Assembly: GCA_028701945.1 (NCBI GenBank)
Contig: JAQVPT010000167.1
Span: forward strand, 1 to 7,872
Length of the DNA stretch: 7,872 bases
DNA from: Bacteroidales bacterium
GTDB taxonomy: Bacteria > Bacteroidota > Bacteroidia > Bacteroidales > ML635J-15
Direction: 5' to 3'
Below, in pieces: positions 1 to 6,699 of this stretch. Made by a program: the position numbers and the translations under genes. How positions within the stretch are numbered: position 1 is the stretch's first letter; each line of letters begins with the position of its first letter. Below the pieces are notes generated by a model, which saw only the letters and a program-made list of their open reading frames with translations, made no database searches and was not told where the DNA came from.

Positions 1-485
1 TTGAAGATAAACTGCAAGGCATACTAAACATATCAGGAACCAACCACATATTTTTAGCAGAAGATATTGTTGACTACTCTCAAAACACGGGTTATAATAA
101 AATTAGCTTATCCAATTTTAAAATTGTGACAGATTTTTTAAAAGAATATGAGATTGACGAGGATTTCATTTATGTTGATAAAGCTAATCTTGAAATTACA
201 CTTAATAAAGACAGTCTAAAGCTAATGCCGACTGAAATCTCAATAAATAAAGCATTGCTAAAACTTGAAGCTACATATTTAATTTCAAGCGATGATATTA
301 ATGCCAATATTCTAATCAACACACCAGAACAATACCTCAGTAAGAAAATTCAACTTTTAATTCAGTTTATATCTGATTCTAATTCTAAAAAAGAAAAAGT
401 TAAGAAACAGTCTGATAGGCTTCAATATCTATTAAAGATTACTGGAAAAACCGATGAACTAAAATATAAGATTTATAAACTTTAA
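1..485 (+). CDS. C-terminal part of a possible AsmA-like envelope protein (5' end outside window)
   Basis: The frame is open from the left edge (first full codon at position 3) to a TAA at 483-485, giving 160 residues. A GTG at 126 could be read as a start, but the open frame continues upstream of it with the same character, so this is the tail of a longer gene. The peptide alternates short beta-strand-like stretches (for example ISLSNFKI, ANLEITLN, ISINKALLKLEATYL) and then has a lysine-rich segment (SKKEKVKKQSDRL) followed by LLKITGKTDELKYKIYKL at the very end. That pattern, beta-rich repeats, a charged insert, then a closing 'I-x-G-T-D-x-x-K-Y' strand, resembles the C-terminus of Bacteroidota AsmA-like proteins, which are inner-membrane-anchored envelope proteins linked to lipid or outer-membrane homeostasis. 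No catalytic motif is seen. The family call is inference from pattern; that it is a real coding region is much safer. It could also be another beta-rich envelope protein. Confidence 0.55.
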   Translation, partial: EDKLQGILNISGTNHIFLAEDIVDYSQNTGYNKISLSNFKIVTDFLKEYEIDEDFIYVDKANLEITLNKDSLKLMPTEISINKALLKLEATYLISSDDINANILINTPEQYLSKKIQLLIQFISDSNSKKEKVKKQSDRLQYLLKITGKTDELKYKIYKL

Positions 486-870
486 TGGTTTTACAACGAA
501 TTTAATAGAAATCAAACTTAACTTATTTCTGATATATAAAGATATTATCCATAAAAGTTACCAATAATTAATTGATAATAAGGTCAGTTGTTTGTTATTA
601 TGTTTTCTATTAAGATTTAAAAAATGTTTATCAAATACAATAAAAGCTTATATTTTTAAAACCATAAAACACGACAACCCCAGTTTAAACAAGCGTTTAC
701 AAAAGTTGTATTTTAACTTTCCAAGCACCTAAAACATCACTAAAATTGAATTAACTTAGTAAAAATTAGAATAAGATGCAAATGCTTCAAAACAGATTTT
801 TTTTTATCAAATAATTAAGGTTATTAATCAATTTCTTCGTTAATTTGTATTAAATAAAACAATAAAAAAG
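486..870. other. 385-base AT-rich intergenic region upstream of ftcD
   Basis: No coding region, tRNA or other structured RNA is recognisable here. The stretch is strongly AT-rich with stop codons in all frames. Visible elements are the 8-base palindrome GTTTAAAC at 683-690, with a partial copy GTTTAC at 695-700 (12-base offset), a weak inverted repeat ACAAC (674-678) / GTTGT (705-709) with a long loop, and a run of nine T at 797-805. The last ~70 bases before ftcD are the likely promoter zone. The region is longer than any other gap in the window (the rest are 30-77 bases), so it may hold regulatory sites, but none can be assigned with confidence. Confidence 0.6.
840..847 (+). promoter_or_regulatory. 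Possible Bacteroidota -7 box for ftcD
   Basis: TTAATTTG matches the Bacteroidota -7 consensus TAnnTTTG at seven of eight positions and lies 23 bases before the ftcD ATG, which would give a leader of roughly 15-20 bases. No TTTG-like -33 box is seen at the expected distance upstream, and such AT-rich words are common by chance here, so the call is weak. Confidence 0.22.
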
Positions 871-2562
871 ATGAAGCAGATTATCGAGTGTGTACCAAAT
901 TTCAGTGAAGGACGAGACATGTCCATAATCAAACAAATAACTGATGTTATTGAGCAAGTTGATGGTATTAAACTATTAGATGTTGATCCTGGAGCAGCGA
1001 CAAACAGAACAGTTGTTACTTTTGTAGGAACTCCTGACGAGGTTTGCGAAGCAGCATTTGCAGCTATAAAAAAAGCATCTGAAATTATTGATATGAGCAA
1101 ACATAAAGGAGCTCACCCACGTTTTGGAGCAACAGACGTTTGTCCTTTGATACCGGTTTCAAATATTACCATGGAAGAAACCGTAAAATATGCACATAAA
1201 TTAGCCGAAAGATTAGGAAAAGAACTAAATATTCCAATTTTCTGTTACGAAAGTGCTGCAAAAACACCAATAAGAAGGAATTTAGCTAACTGCCGTTCGG
1301 GCGAATACGAAGCTTTATCAAAAAGAATAACTACCGCCGAATGGAAGCCAGATTTTGGACCATCAGTATGGAATGATCACACAAAAAGAACTGGTGCAAC
1401 AGCAGTCGGAGCAAGAAATTTCTTAGTCGCATACAATATCAACTTAAATACAACATCGGTACATAAAGCTAATTCAATTGCTTATGATGTTCGTGAACGT
1501 GGTCGTGTAAAACGTGAAGGTCATCCCGTTACTGGGAGAATTGTACTCGACGAAAATGGGAACAAAGTTTACGAATCTGGATTACTAAAATCTGTTAAAG
1601 CAATTGGTTGGTTTATTGAAGAATACGGAGTAGCTCAAATATCGATGAATCTTACCGATATTAGTATAACACCTGTTCACATAGCATTTGACACTGTTTG
1701 TGACAGAGCATGTGCCAACGGATTGCGTGTAACTGGCTCAGAACTCGTAGGAGTTATGCCCTTACAAGCAATATTAGATGCTGGAAAATATTTTCTAAAA
1801 AAACAAGGACGTTCTACTGGTATATCAGACTCTGAAATAATTAAAATTGCAGTAAAATCATTAGGACTTGACGAATTGAAACCTTTTGACCCAAAGAAAA
1901 ACATCATTGAATACATGATGGAAGAAGATTGCGGAGAAAGACTTATTGATATGGACTTAGTTAAATTCTGTCATACAACCGCTTCTGATGCACCAGCTCC
2001 TGGAGGAGGATCAGTTTCTGCATATATGGGTGCTATGGGTGCTGCACTTGGAACTATGGTCGCAAATCTAACAGCTCACAAACATCGCCACTCAGACAAA
2101 TGGCTAGAATATAGCGACTGGGCAGAAAAAGGTAAGTTCTATCACGATTCATTATTAAAATTAGTTGATGAAGATACTAATGCCTACAAAAAAATTATGG
2201 AAGCATTTGGACTACCAAAAACAAGTGATGAAGACAAAGCTATTCGTAAGCAGGCTATTCAAGCAGCGACAAAATATGCAATTGAAATACCTTTAAAGAC
2301 AATGGAAATTTGTTGCAACAGTATGGAAGTAATGCTAGAAATGGCTAAAACAGGATTAGAAGCATCTATAAGCGATGCCGCAGTTGGTGCTTTAGCAGCA
2401 AGAACAGGAGTACGAGGCGCATACCTTAATGTCAGAATTAATACTGGCGGCTACGACGATAAAGAATTTGTTAATAAAGTTGTTAAAGAAGGAGCAGAAA
2501 TTGAAAAGAAAGCTCTTGAAATTGAAAAACAAGTGCTTGAGTTGGTTAATAGTAAAATATAG
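871..2562 (+). CDS. ftcD: Bifunctional glutamate formimidoyltransferase / formimidoyl-THF cyclodeaminase
   Basis: This cytoplasmic enzyme of histidine degradation moves the formimino group from N-formimidoyl-L-glutamate to tetrahydrofolate, then cyclises and deaminates 5-formimidoyl-THF to 5,10-methenyl-THF and ammonia. The 563 residues show the full fusion. The N-terminal transferase subdomain (about 1-180) opens with IECVPNFSEGRD and carries KHKGAHPRFGATD, where His82 matches the catalytic His82 known from the mammalian enzyme. The second transferase subdomain is about 181-335. The cyclodeaminase domain (about 358-560) has the APAPGGGS loop at 374-381, a DEDTNAY motif near 433-439, SDAAVGA at 501-507 and NVRIN at 520-524. 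It is slightly longer than the ~541-residue animal protein because of an insert at about 213-237, which I recall as usual in Bacteroidota homologues. The ATG at 871 gives the canonical N-terminus; the leader is A-rich without Shine-Dalgarno. It stands alone: no other hut gene is seen, and it is convergent with the CAP gene. Confidence 0.96.
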   Translation: MKQIIECVPNFSEGRDMSIIKQITDVIEQVDGIKLLDVDPGAATNRTVVTFVGTPDEVCEAAFAAIKKASEIIDMSKHKGAHPRFGATDVCPLIPVSNITMEETVKYAHKLAERLGKELNIPIFCYESAAKTPIRRNLANCRSGEYEALSKRITTAEWKPDFGPSVWNDHTKRTGATAVGARNFLVAYNINLNTTSVHKANSIAYDVRERGRVKREGHPVTGRIVLDENGNKVYESGLLKSVKAIGWFIEEYGVAQISMNLTDISITPVHIAFDTVCDRACANGLRVTGSELVGVMPLQAILDAGKYFLKKQGRSTGISDSEIIKIAVKSLGLDELKPFDPKKNIIEYMMEEDCGERLIDMDLVKFCHTTASDAPAPGGGSVSAYMGAMGAALGTMVANLTAHKHRHSDKWLEYSDWAEKGKFYHDSLLKLVDEDTNAYKKIMEAFGLPKTSDEDKAIRKQAIQAATKYAIEIPLKTMEICCNSMEVMLEMAKTGLEASISDAAVGALAARTGVRGAYLNVRINTGGYDDKEFVNKVVKEGAEIEKKALEIEKQVLELVNSKI

Positions 2563-2639
2563 ACTACAAGCTTGCAAACACAATTTAATTGCAGCAAGTC
2601 GAAGTGTTAGTAAAAGTGTACACACAAGTATAAACCTAA

Positions 2640-3152
2640 TTACTTAAACTGCTGCACAAAGAAAAATTCTATTTCATCATTTACACTTGCAATATAATAC
2701 ACTGCAAACTCACTAAATGTGGGATTAAGAATATTTCTTCTGTGTCCTCTATCAGGCACACCGCTATCTATTAACAAGTCGCAAACAGCAAAAGCTGCAG
2801 ACTCATTGCCATATTGTATATTTTCACCACAATCGCAATTAGAATGGACAAATTTTCCGGTTTTTCTGACGTAATCTCCGTGTTTTTTGCATGATTTATA
2901 AAGAGCTGAACTAAAAACAAGTGGCTTTAATGGCTTCATCGTTTCCAATTCATTTTTAAGTTCATTAGCAGCTGCAATTTCCTCAGCATCCGAATCCCAA
3001 AATTCAAGAAACTCGTCAATCACAGGAATAAATGCCTCAGGATTTGTTCTTACTCTGTTAATTTCATTAAAAACTTCCTGTTCAATATCATTTAACTGTG
3101 CAAATGAGACTAATTTTGAACATAATAATAACAATATCAGCAGATTTCTCAT
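2640..3152 (-). CDS. Secreted CAP-domain (SCP/PR-1-like) protein
   Basis: A 170-residue exported protein. Residues 1-19 form a signal peptide (MRN, a leucine-rich core, then SFA before Gln19 as a likely signal peptidase I site); the Cys at 11 lacks a proper lipobox. The rest is one CAP domain: a first helix with FNEINRVRTNPEAF (28-41), ALYKSCKKHGDYV around 83-95, His103, GENI at 109-112 (Glu110), and the closing motif GVPDRGHRRNILNP at 131-144 with His137, followed by beta strands to the end. His103, Glu110 and His137 fit three members of the CAP cavity tetrad; I do not see the second Glu at its usual place, where the sequence reads CDLLIDSG. Cys106 and Cys108 flank Asp107 just before GENI. 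Family roles in bacteria are largely unknown; lipid, glycan or metal binding have been proposed for CAP proteins. It follows the macrodomain gene by 39 bases on the same strand and may be co-transcribed. The ATG start is supported by the signal peptide. Confidence 0.88.
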   Translation of the reverse strand: MRNLLILLLLCSKLVSFAQLNDIEQEVFNEINRVRTNPEAFIPVIDEFLEFWDSDAEEIAAANELKNELETMKPLKPLVFSSALYKSCKKHGDYVRKTGKFVHSNCDCGENIQYGNESAAFAVCDLLIDSGVPDRGHRRNILNPTFSEFAVYYIASVNDEIEFFFVQQFK

Positions 3153-3191
3153 TTGTTTTTTGTTTTAATAACGTAATTATTCGATAAAAAA

Positions 3192-3710
3192 TTATTTCAA
3201 TAATTCTTTTAATTTTTCTTGATAAATATTTTCGGCTACTCCATCAAAACAAACAAATATTACTTTAGACGGGAACTCATTTTTTTGGATAAATTCGATT
3301 ACAGTTTTTATTGCAATAGGACAAGCCTGCAATATTGGATAACCATAAACACCAGTGCTAATAGACGGAAAAGCAATAGTTTCAAGCTTATTTTCGGATG
3401 TTAATGTCAAAGAATTTTTGTAACAATACGCAAGTAAATTGGCTTCGTTACTGCGACCAGCTTTCCATATAGGCCCAACAGTGTGAATAACATGTTTTGC
3501 AGGAAGATTATATCCTTTTGTAATTTTTGCCTCACCAGTATCACAACCACCTAAAGTTCTACATTCAAGAAGCAGTTCTTTTCCGGCGGCACGATGAATA
3601 GCACCATCAACTCCCCCACCTCCCAAAAGAGTTCTGTTTGCAGCATTGACAATAACATCAACTTTAAGTTTTGTAATATCGCCTCTATATATTTCAAGTC
3701 TATTTATCAT
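3192..3710 (-). CDS. MacroD-type macrodomain protein (ADP-ribose / O-acetyl-ADP-ribose hydrolase-like)
   Basis: A single-domain cytoplasmic protein of 172 residues, the usual length for bacterial stand-alone MacroD/YmdB-type proteins. These bind ADP-ribose and typically hydrolyse O-acetyl-ADP-ribose or remove mono-ADP-ribose from acidic residues. Counting from the ATG at 3710: GDIT at 10-13 (adenine contact), NAAN at 22-25, the glycine-rich loop GGGGVDGAIH at 30-39 with Asp35 at the position tied to catalysis in MacroD enzymes, CDTGEAKIT at 56-64, HVIHTVGPIW at 73-82, and the phosphate loop SISTGVYGYP at 116-125. All key positions look intact. The frame extends six codons upstream to a TTG at 3728, but ATG 3710 places the first strand (MINRLEIYRGDIT) exactly where the family starts, so I prefer it. 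It lies between the RhuM-like fragment and the CAP gene on one strand. No ADP-ribosyltransferase (DarT-like) partner is seen nearby, so a toxin-antitoxin role is not supported. Confidence 0.93.
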   Translation of the reverse strand: MINRLEIYRGDITKLKVDVIVNAANRTLLGGGGVDGAIHRAAGKELLLECRTLGGCDTGEAKITKGYNLPAKHVIHTVGPIWKAGRSNEANLLAYCYKNSLTLTSENKLETIAFPSISTGVYGYPILQACPIAIKTVIEFIQKNEFPSKVIFVCFDGVAENIYQEKLKELLK

Positions 3711-3740
3711 AACAAACGATTTTTTCAAATTAGAAATAAT

Positions 3741-3926
3741 TTAGTAATTATACAAACTTGTTGATGAAAGTTGCAGGGCGAACGCATACTTTTCTTTTTT
3801 CATGCTTTTTGGATTGACAAACCCTTGGGTAGTTTCATTTTGCAAAAGTACATCTACTTTAACATTGCCATTAGGCGTTTTATAAAGTAAAAACACGCGA
3901 TTTGGTTTATATTTTTCTAAATCCAC
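3741..3926 (-). pseudogene. Short RhuM-like N-terminal fragment, probably a gene remnant
   Basis: A 61-codon frame beginning with GTG, with an in-frame TAA three codons upstream; the overlapping ATG at 3928-3926 is in another frame and stops after three codons. Residues 12-33 (FLLYKTPNGNVKV, then DVLLQNETT) resemble the start of RhuM-family proteins, where a 'YxTxDGxxxIxVxLENETVWLTQ' pattern is typical. After ETT the similarity fades into a lysine-rich stretch and the end LQLSSTSLYNY. Full RhuM-family proteins are several hundred residues long and no continuation is present before the macrodomain gene, so this would be a truncated leftover. In the +1-shifted frame after ETTQG one can read LSIQKA before a stop, faintly like the family's 'WLSQ-QMA' segment, which hints at a frameshift. 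The similarity is short and from memory; it could instead be a small unrelated protein or a chance frame. Confidence 0.33.
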
Positions 3927-3972
3927 ATTATTTTATTTTTCTCTACATTGTTCCGAGCAATTGGCGGATTGT

Positions 3973-6660
3973 TTACCTAATTATAATCTCATCCGAAAAT
4001 ATCATTGATTCATAACTCGAACCGGCCTGATGCCATTCAGGTAATTTACCATAATATCTTGCAATAACTTTTATGTATCGAGATTGAATATTGTTGAAAT
4101 TTGCGGTGTAATCTTCTTTGAGATTTCCTTGTTTCTCTGGTGGCGTTTCGCCTTTTATAATTGTAAATAATTGATAATCTTGATCTAATTTATTTTTGAT
4201 GTAAATTTCGACTTGCTTAGGAAAGATTACCCAATCATAAGTGTTTTGATAAAATCCCATCGAAAAAGAATGTAGAGTTTCTATTTTCTGTAAATCAATT
4301 TCTAATTTAATGTCCTGCCCAGAAAAACCTTGCCACTTTCCACTTCTTAAAAAACTAGGATCTCCTTGTTCTCCATCCAATAAAGCATTTATCCCACCGC
4401 CATCGTAACTTGGGTGATATGTGCTAAACTCCGAATTCAAGGCATAAAGTTTCCCTATCGCTTTATGATAAATAATATCGCATTTAGAAATTATAAAAGA
4501 ATTATTATTATTATTAATTGCACAAGCTTTTATGTTTGCGTCTTCGGTTACATAAATTGTGTCGGTATATATCGGAGAAAAACTAAAAACAGAAGCTTGA
4601 TTAATTGAATAATGAACCGGTAATTCTCCGAATAAAGAACGCATTGTTACAGCCCTTCCTTTTGCTGTAATATTGTCGCTAGGAGTGATAATGCAATAGC
4701 TTTCCAAGTTTTTAAACTCGTTAATTAAATCATCATATCTTTCCATATTTACGTCTAACCAATGATTTCTGTTTTCTCTGTTCCATAAATCTGCATAGCC
4801 AGATTTAAGTAGTTCGAGATCTTGCGTTAGGACTTTTAATTTATTTTTCAAATCTAAAGCAGACAAATTGTTCTTGTTGTTTATATAATCGTATAGATCA
4901 ACACGAAACATATTCTTGTGTAAAGTAAAGCGAACTTGTTGGATTGAAAAACTTAAATAATCAATTGTCTCTGTGTTTTTTACAATATTTTTAGAAATAT
5001 TTTCAATCTTTAGACTTAATGTATCTAACTGTTTTAACATCTGAATATTAGCATCGCTACTGTTAGCAGAAATATATTCTAAGTGAATGGGAAATATCGG
5101 TTCAAAAAACCTAGAGTTTCTCAATATATCCCTTACAGCTGAATTGTGTAAATATGAAAATTCGAGAATGCAATCAACAATATTATCGTTTTTTAATCCA
5201 TAAAACAATTTATTATACGCATCATTAAAAGAAGCGTAACGTTTTATCCTTTCCGCATTAGAGAGTTCTGCTGATAAATTTAACGAAGGTGCTTTCCAGC
5301 TATTTTCTGCTCCCCAAGCAAAGCCATGCCAGTTATTCTGAAAAAAGTTTAATCCATCATCATCCCAACTTGTATTTAATACGCCAGTTGCGTTATGTCT
5401 TAGACCATCGCGAATAAGATTAAATATATTTATTTCGTTTGTGCGATAGTCGGGAAATATACATGACCAACAGTTAACGCCTGGAGCTACCCAAAAATTA
5501 ATTCCTGTATTTGATATTGGAGTAATTGCATAATCGAAATTTTCTGCTGCATGATATCCCCAAACTATAACCGTAATATCACTCGGTAATTTGTCAATTA
5601 TTTGAGGATAATTAGAAATAATATCACCCCACATTAGTATTTTCTTATCGTATTTCTTTAATAGCTTATTAAGTCTATTGATATGATATAAATAAACGCC
5701 GCCAATGCCAATGCTATCGACCATAGTTTTTGATTTTCCTTCTCCAAGCCCCGCCGTTTCGTCGCAATTAATATTAAAATATTCGCTGCTAAATGCTGGG
5801 ACAATCTCTTCGTAAACATCTGCTAGGAAACTATAAGATTCTTCTAAAGCCGGTGATATAATATGTTCATTTTCGGCTAAATGCTTGTATTCTGGATGCG
5901 ATAATGTTTTTTCCATGTGCCCAAACGACTGATAACTTGCAATTAAATTTACATGATATTGTTTTGCGAAACTGCTTAATTCTTCAATTTGGGCTTTGGT
6001 GATTCCATCAGCAGGCGCAATCTCGGGATGTTTTACAAATTTATAAACATGTTCGATATATAAGGTGAAATAGTTTAGTTTAAACGAAGACATTTTCCGG
6101 ATTTGCTCTTTAAGGGTTTCCATTGTAGGAATTGGTCCTCTGCTAATGTCGTCCTGCCATGCTCGAACAGCTATGTCGGGAAAATCGTAAATAAAAAGAC
6201 AATTTAAGTTATTCCCATTTCTGTTTGCTGTAATTATTTGTTTTAAAGTCTGTAAACCATAAAATATCCCAGCATCTGTTTGCGCAATAACTTGGATTGA
6301 TTTAGGAGTAATATTTAAGATATATCCTTCTGGATCAGACTTGTAATTTATTTTTAAACTGGTTTTACTCAATACATTTTTAAATTCTTCTTCGGTTGCG
6401 ACTTTTATAAATTCGATATAATCACTTTTTGCTTTTTTTACTTGTATTAAATCAATGCTCACTTCTTCTTTTACACAAGTCAAAAGCTGATTTAAACACA
6501 ATTCATCTAAGTTATTAGTTACAAGTTTTGTGTTTTTATCAATTTCGAAGACTGAGTTCTTGACTTCTAGATATTGAGGTGTTGGTATTAGTTGAATTTG
6601 TGCGTGTATGTTGCCGCAAAGGATGAGGCTAATTGCAAGAAAAAGAATATTTTTTTTCAC
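3973..6660 (-). CDS. Secreted GH20 beta-N-acetylhexosaminidase-like enzyme with C-terminal discoidin-like domain
   Basis: An 895-residue exported glycosidase expected to release terminal beta-linked N-acetylhexosamine (or glucosamine) from glycans. Order: signal peptide 1-20 (ends IHA before Gln21; the Cys15 context is a poor lipobox); GH20b-like N-terminal domain about 22-155, containing IPTPQYLE and DAGIFYGLQTLKQI; GH20 barrel about 160-460, with AVRAWQDDISRGPIPT, SYQSFGHME and the catalytic Asp300-Glu301 pair in NINCDETAGLGEGKS, then MWGDI, VIVWGYH and NTSWDDDG; a helical region about 456-655 with no family I can name; a chitobiase/hexosaminidase C-terminal (Fn3-like) segment about 657-735; an F5/8 type C-like domain about 745-895 (LLDGEQGDPSF, then QSRYIKVIARYYG). 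The motif NINCDET differs from the classical GH20 HxGGDE and is nearer the HexD-like branch. The start is GTG: an in-frame TAA lies five codons upstream and only this start gives the signal peptide. It follows the GH2 gene by 39 bases, so an operon is likely. Confidence 0.92.
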   Translation of the reverse strand: MKKNILFLAISLILCGNIHAQIQLIPTPQYLEVKNSVFEIDKNTKLVTNNLDELCLNQLLTCVKEEVSIDLIQVKKAKSDYIEFIKVATEEEFKNVLSKTSLKINYKSDPEGYILNITPKSIQVIAQTDAGIFYGLQTLKQIITANRNGNNLNCLFIYDFPDIAVRAWQDDISRGPIPTMETLKEQIRKMSSFKLNYFTLYIEHVYKFVKHPEIAPADGITKAQIEELSSFAKQYHVNLIASYQSFGHMEKTLSHPEYKHLAENEHIISPALEESYSFLADVYEEIVPAFSSEYFNINCDETAGLGEGKSKTMVDSIGIGGVYLYHINRLNKLLKKYDKKILMWGDIISNYPQIIDKLPSDITVIVWGYHAAENFDYAITPISNTGINFWVAPGVNCWSCIFPDYRTNEINIFNLIRDGLRHNATGVLNTSWDDDGLNFFQNNWHGFAWGAENSWKAPSLNLSAELSNAERIKRYASFNDAYNKLFYGLKNDNIVDCILEFSYLHNSAVRDILRNSRFFEPIFPIHLEYISANSSDANIQMLKQLDTLSLKIENISKNIVKNTETIDYLSFSIQQVRFTLHKNMFRVDLYDYINNKNNLSALDLKNKLKVLTQDLELLKSGYADLWNRENRNHWLDVNMERYDDLINEFKNLESYCIITPSDNITAKGRAVTMRSLFGELPVHYSINQASVFSFSPIYTDTIYVTEDANIKACAINNNNNSFIISKCDIIYHKAIGKLYALNSEFSTYHPSYDGGGINALLDGEQGDPSFLRSGKWQGFSGQDIKLEIDLQKIETLHSFSMGFYQNTYDWVIFPKQVEIYIKNKLDQDYQLFTIIKGETPPEKQGNLKEDYTANFNNIQSRYIKVIARYYGKLPEWHQAGSSYESMIFSDEIIIR
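4501..4515 (-). repeat. (AAT)5 trinucleotide repeat inside the GH20 gene
   Basis: Five identical AAT codons encode Asn716-Asn720 in the Fn3-like segment of the GH20 protein. Length change by whole units would keep the frame, altering only a surface-loop-like stretch. It may be just a product of AT-rich codon use. Confidence 0.8.
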
Positions 6661-6699
6661 TATTAAATTGTTTTATAAGTAATTGACAACTAAATTCTA

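Noticed and set aside
674..709. ACAAC / GTTGT inverted repeat followed by ATTTT, considered as the terminator of the first gene.
   Set aside because: The stem is short, the loop is 26 bases, and it lies almost 190 bases past the stop codon.
797..805. Run of nine T before ftcD, considered as a terminator U-tract.
   Set aside because: No credible GC-containing stem precedes it; more likely part of an AT-rich promoter zone.
2571..2598. Inverted repeat CTTGC / GCAAG in the convergent gap between ftcD and the CAP gene, considered as a bidirectional terminator.
   Set aside because: The stem is only five base pairs with an 18-base loop, and no T-run follows on either strand.
2616..2623. Palindrome GTGTACAC in the convergent gap, considered as a binding site or terminator stem.
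   Set aside because: It is eight bases, isolated, at the 3' ends of two genes and without a T-tract; chance is sufficient.
2392..2647. Open frames on both strands across the ftcD 3' end.
   Set aside because: They overlap a confidently assigned gene in other frames, have low-complexity content and no family resemblance.
3219..3404. Plus-strand open frame within the macrodomain gene, and a similar one at 4414-4608 within the GH20 gene.
   Set aside because: Both are antisense shadows of well-supported coding regions without recognisable protein features.
3192..3710. Macrodomain gene considered as a DarG-like antitoxin of a toxin-antitoxin pair.
   Set aside because: The protein is a single MacroD-type domain without the extra C-terminal region of DarG, and no DarT-like ADP-ribosyltransferase frame is adjacent.
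3843..3850. A perfect TAnnTTTG word (TACTTTTG) on the minus strand, considered as the promoter of the macrodomain gene.
   Set aside because: It lies inside the RhuM-like frame about 130 bases from the macrodomain start, and no TTTG -33 box is seen at the right distance; such words are frequent in AT-rich DNA.
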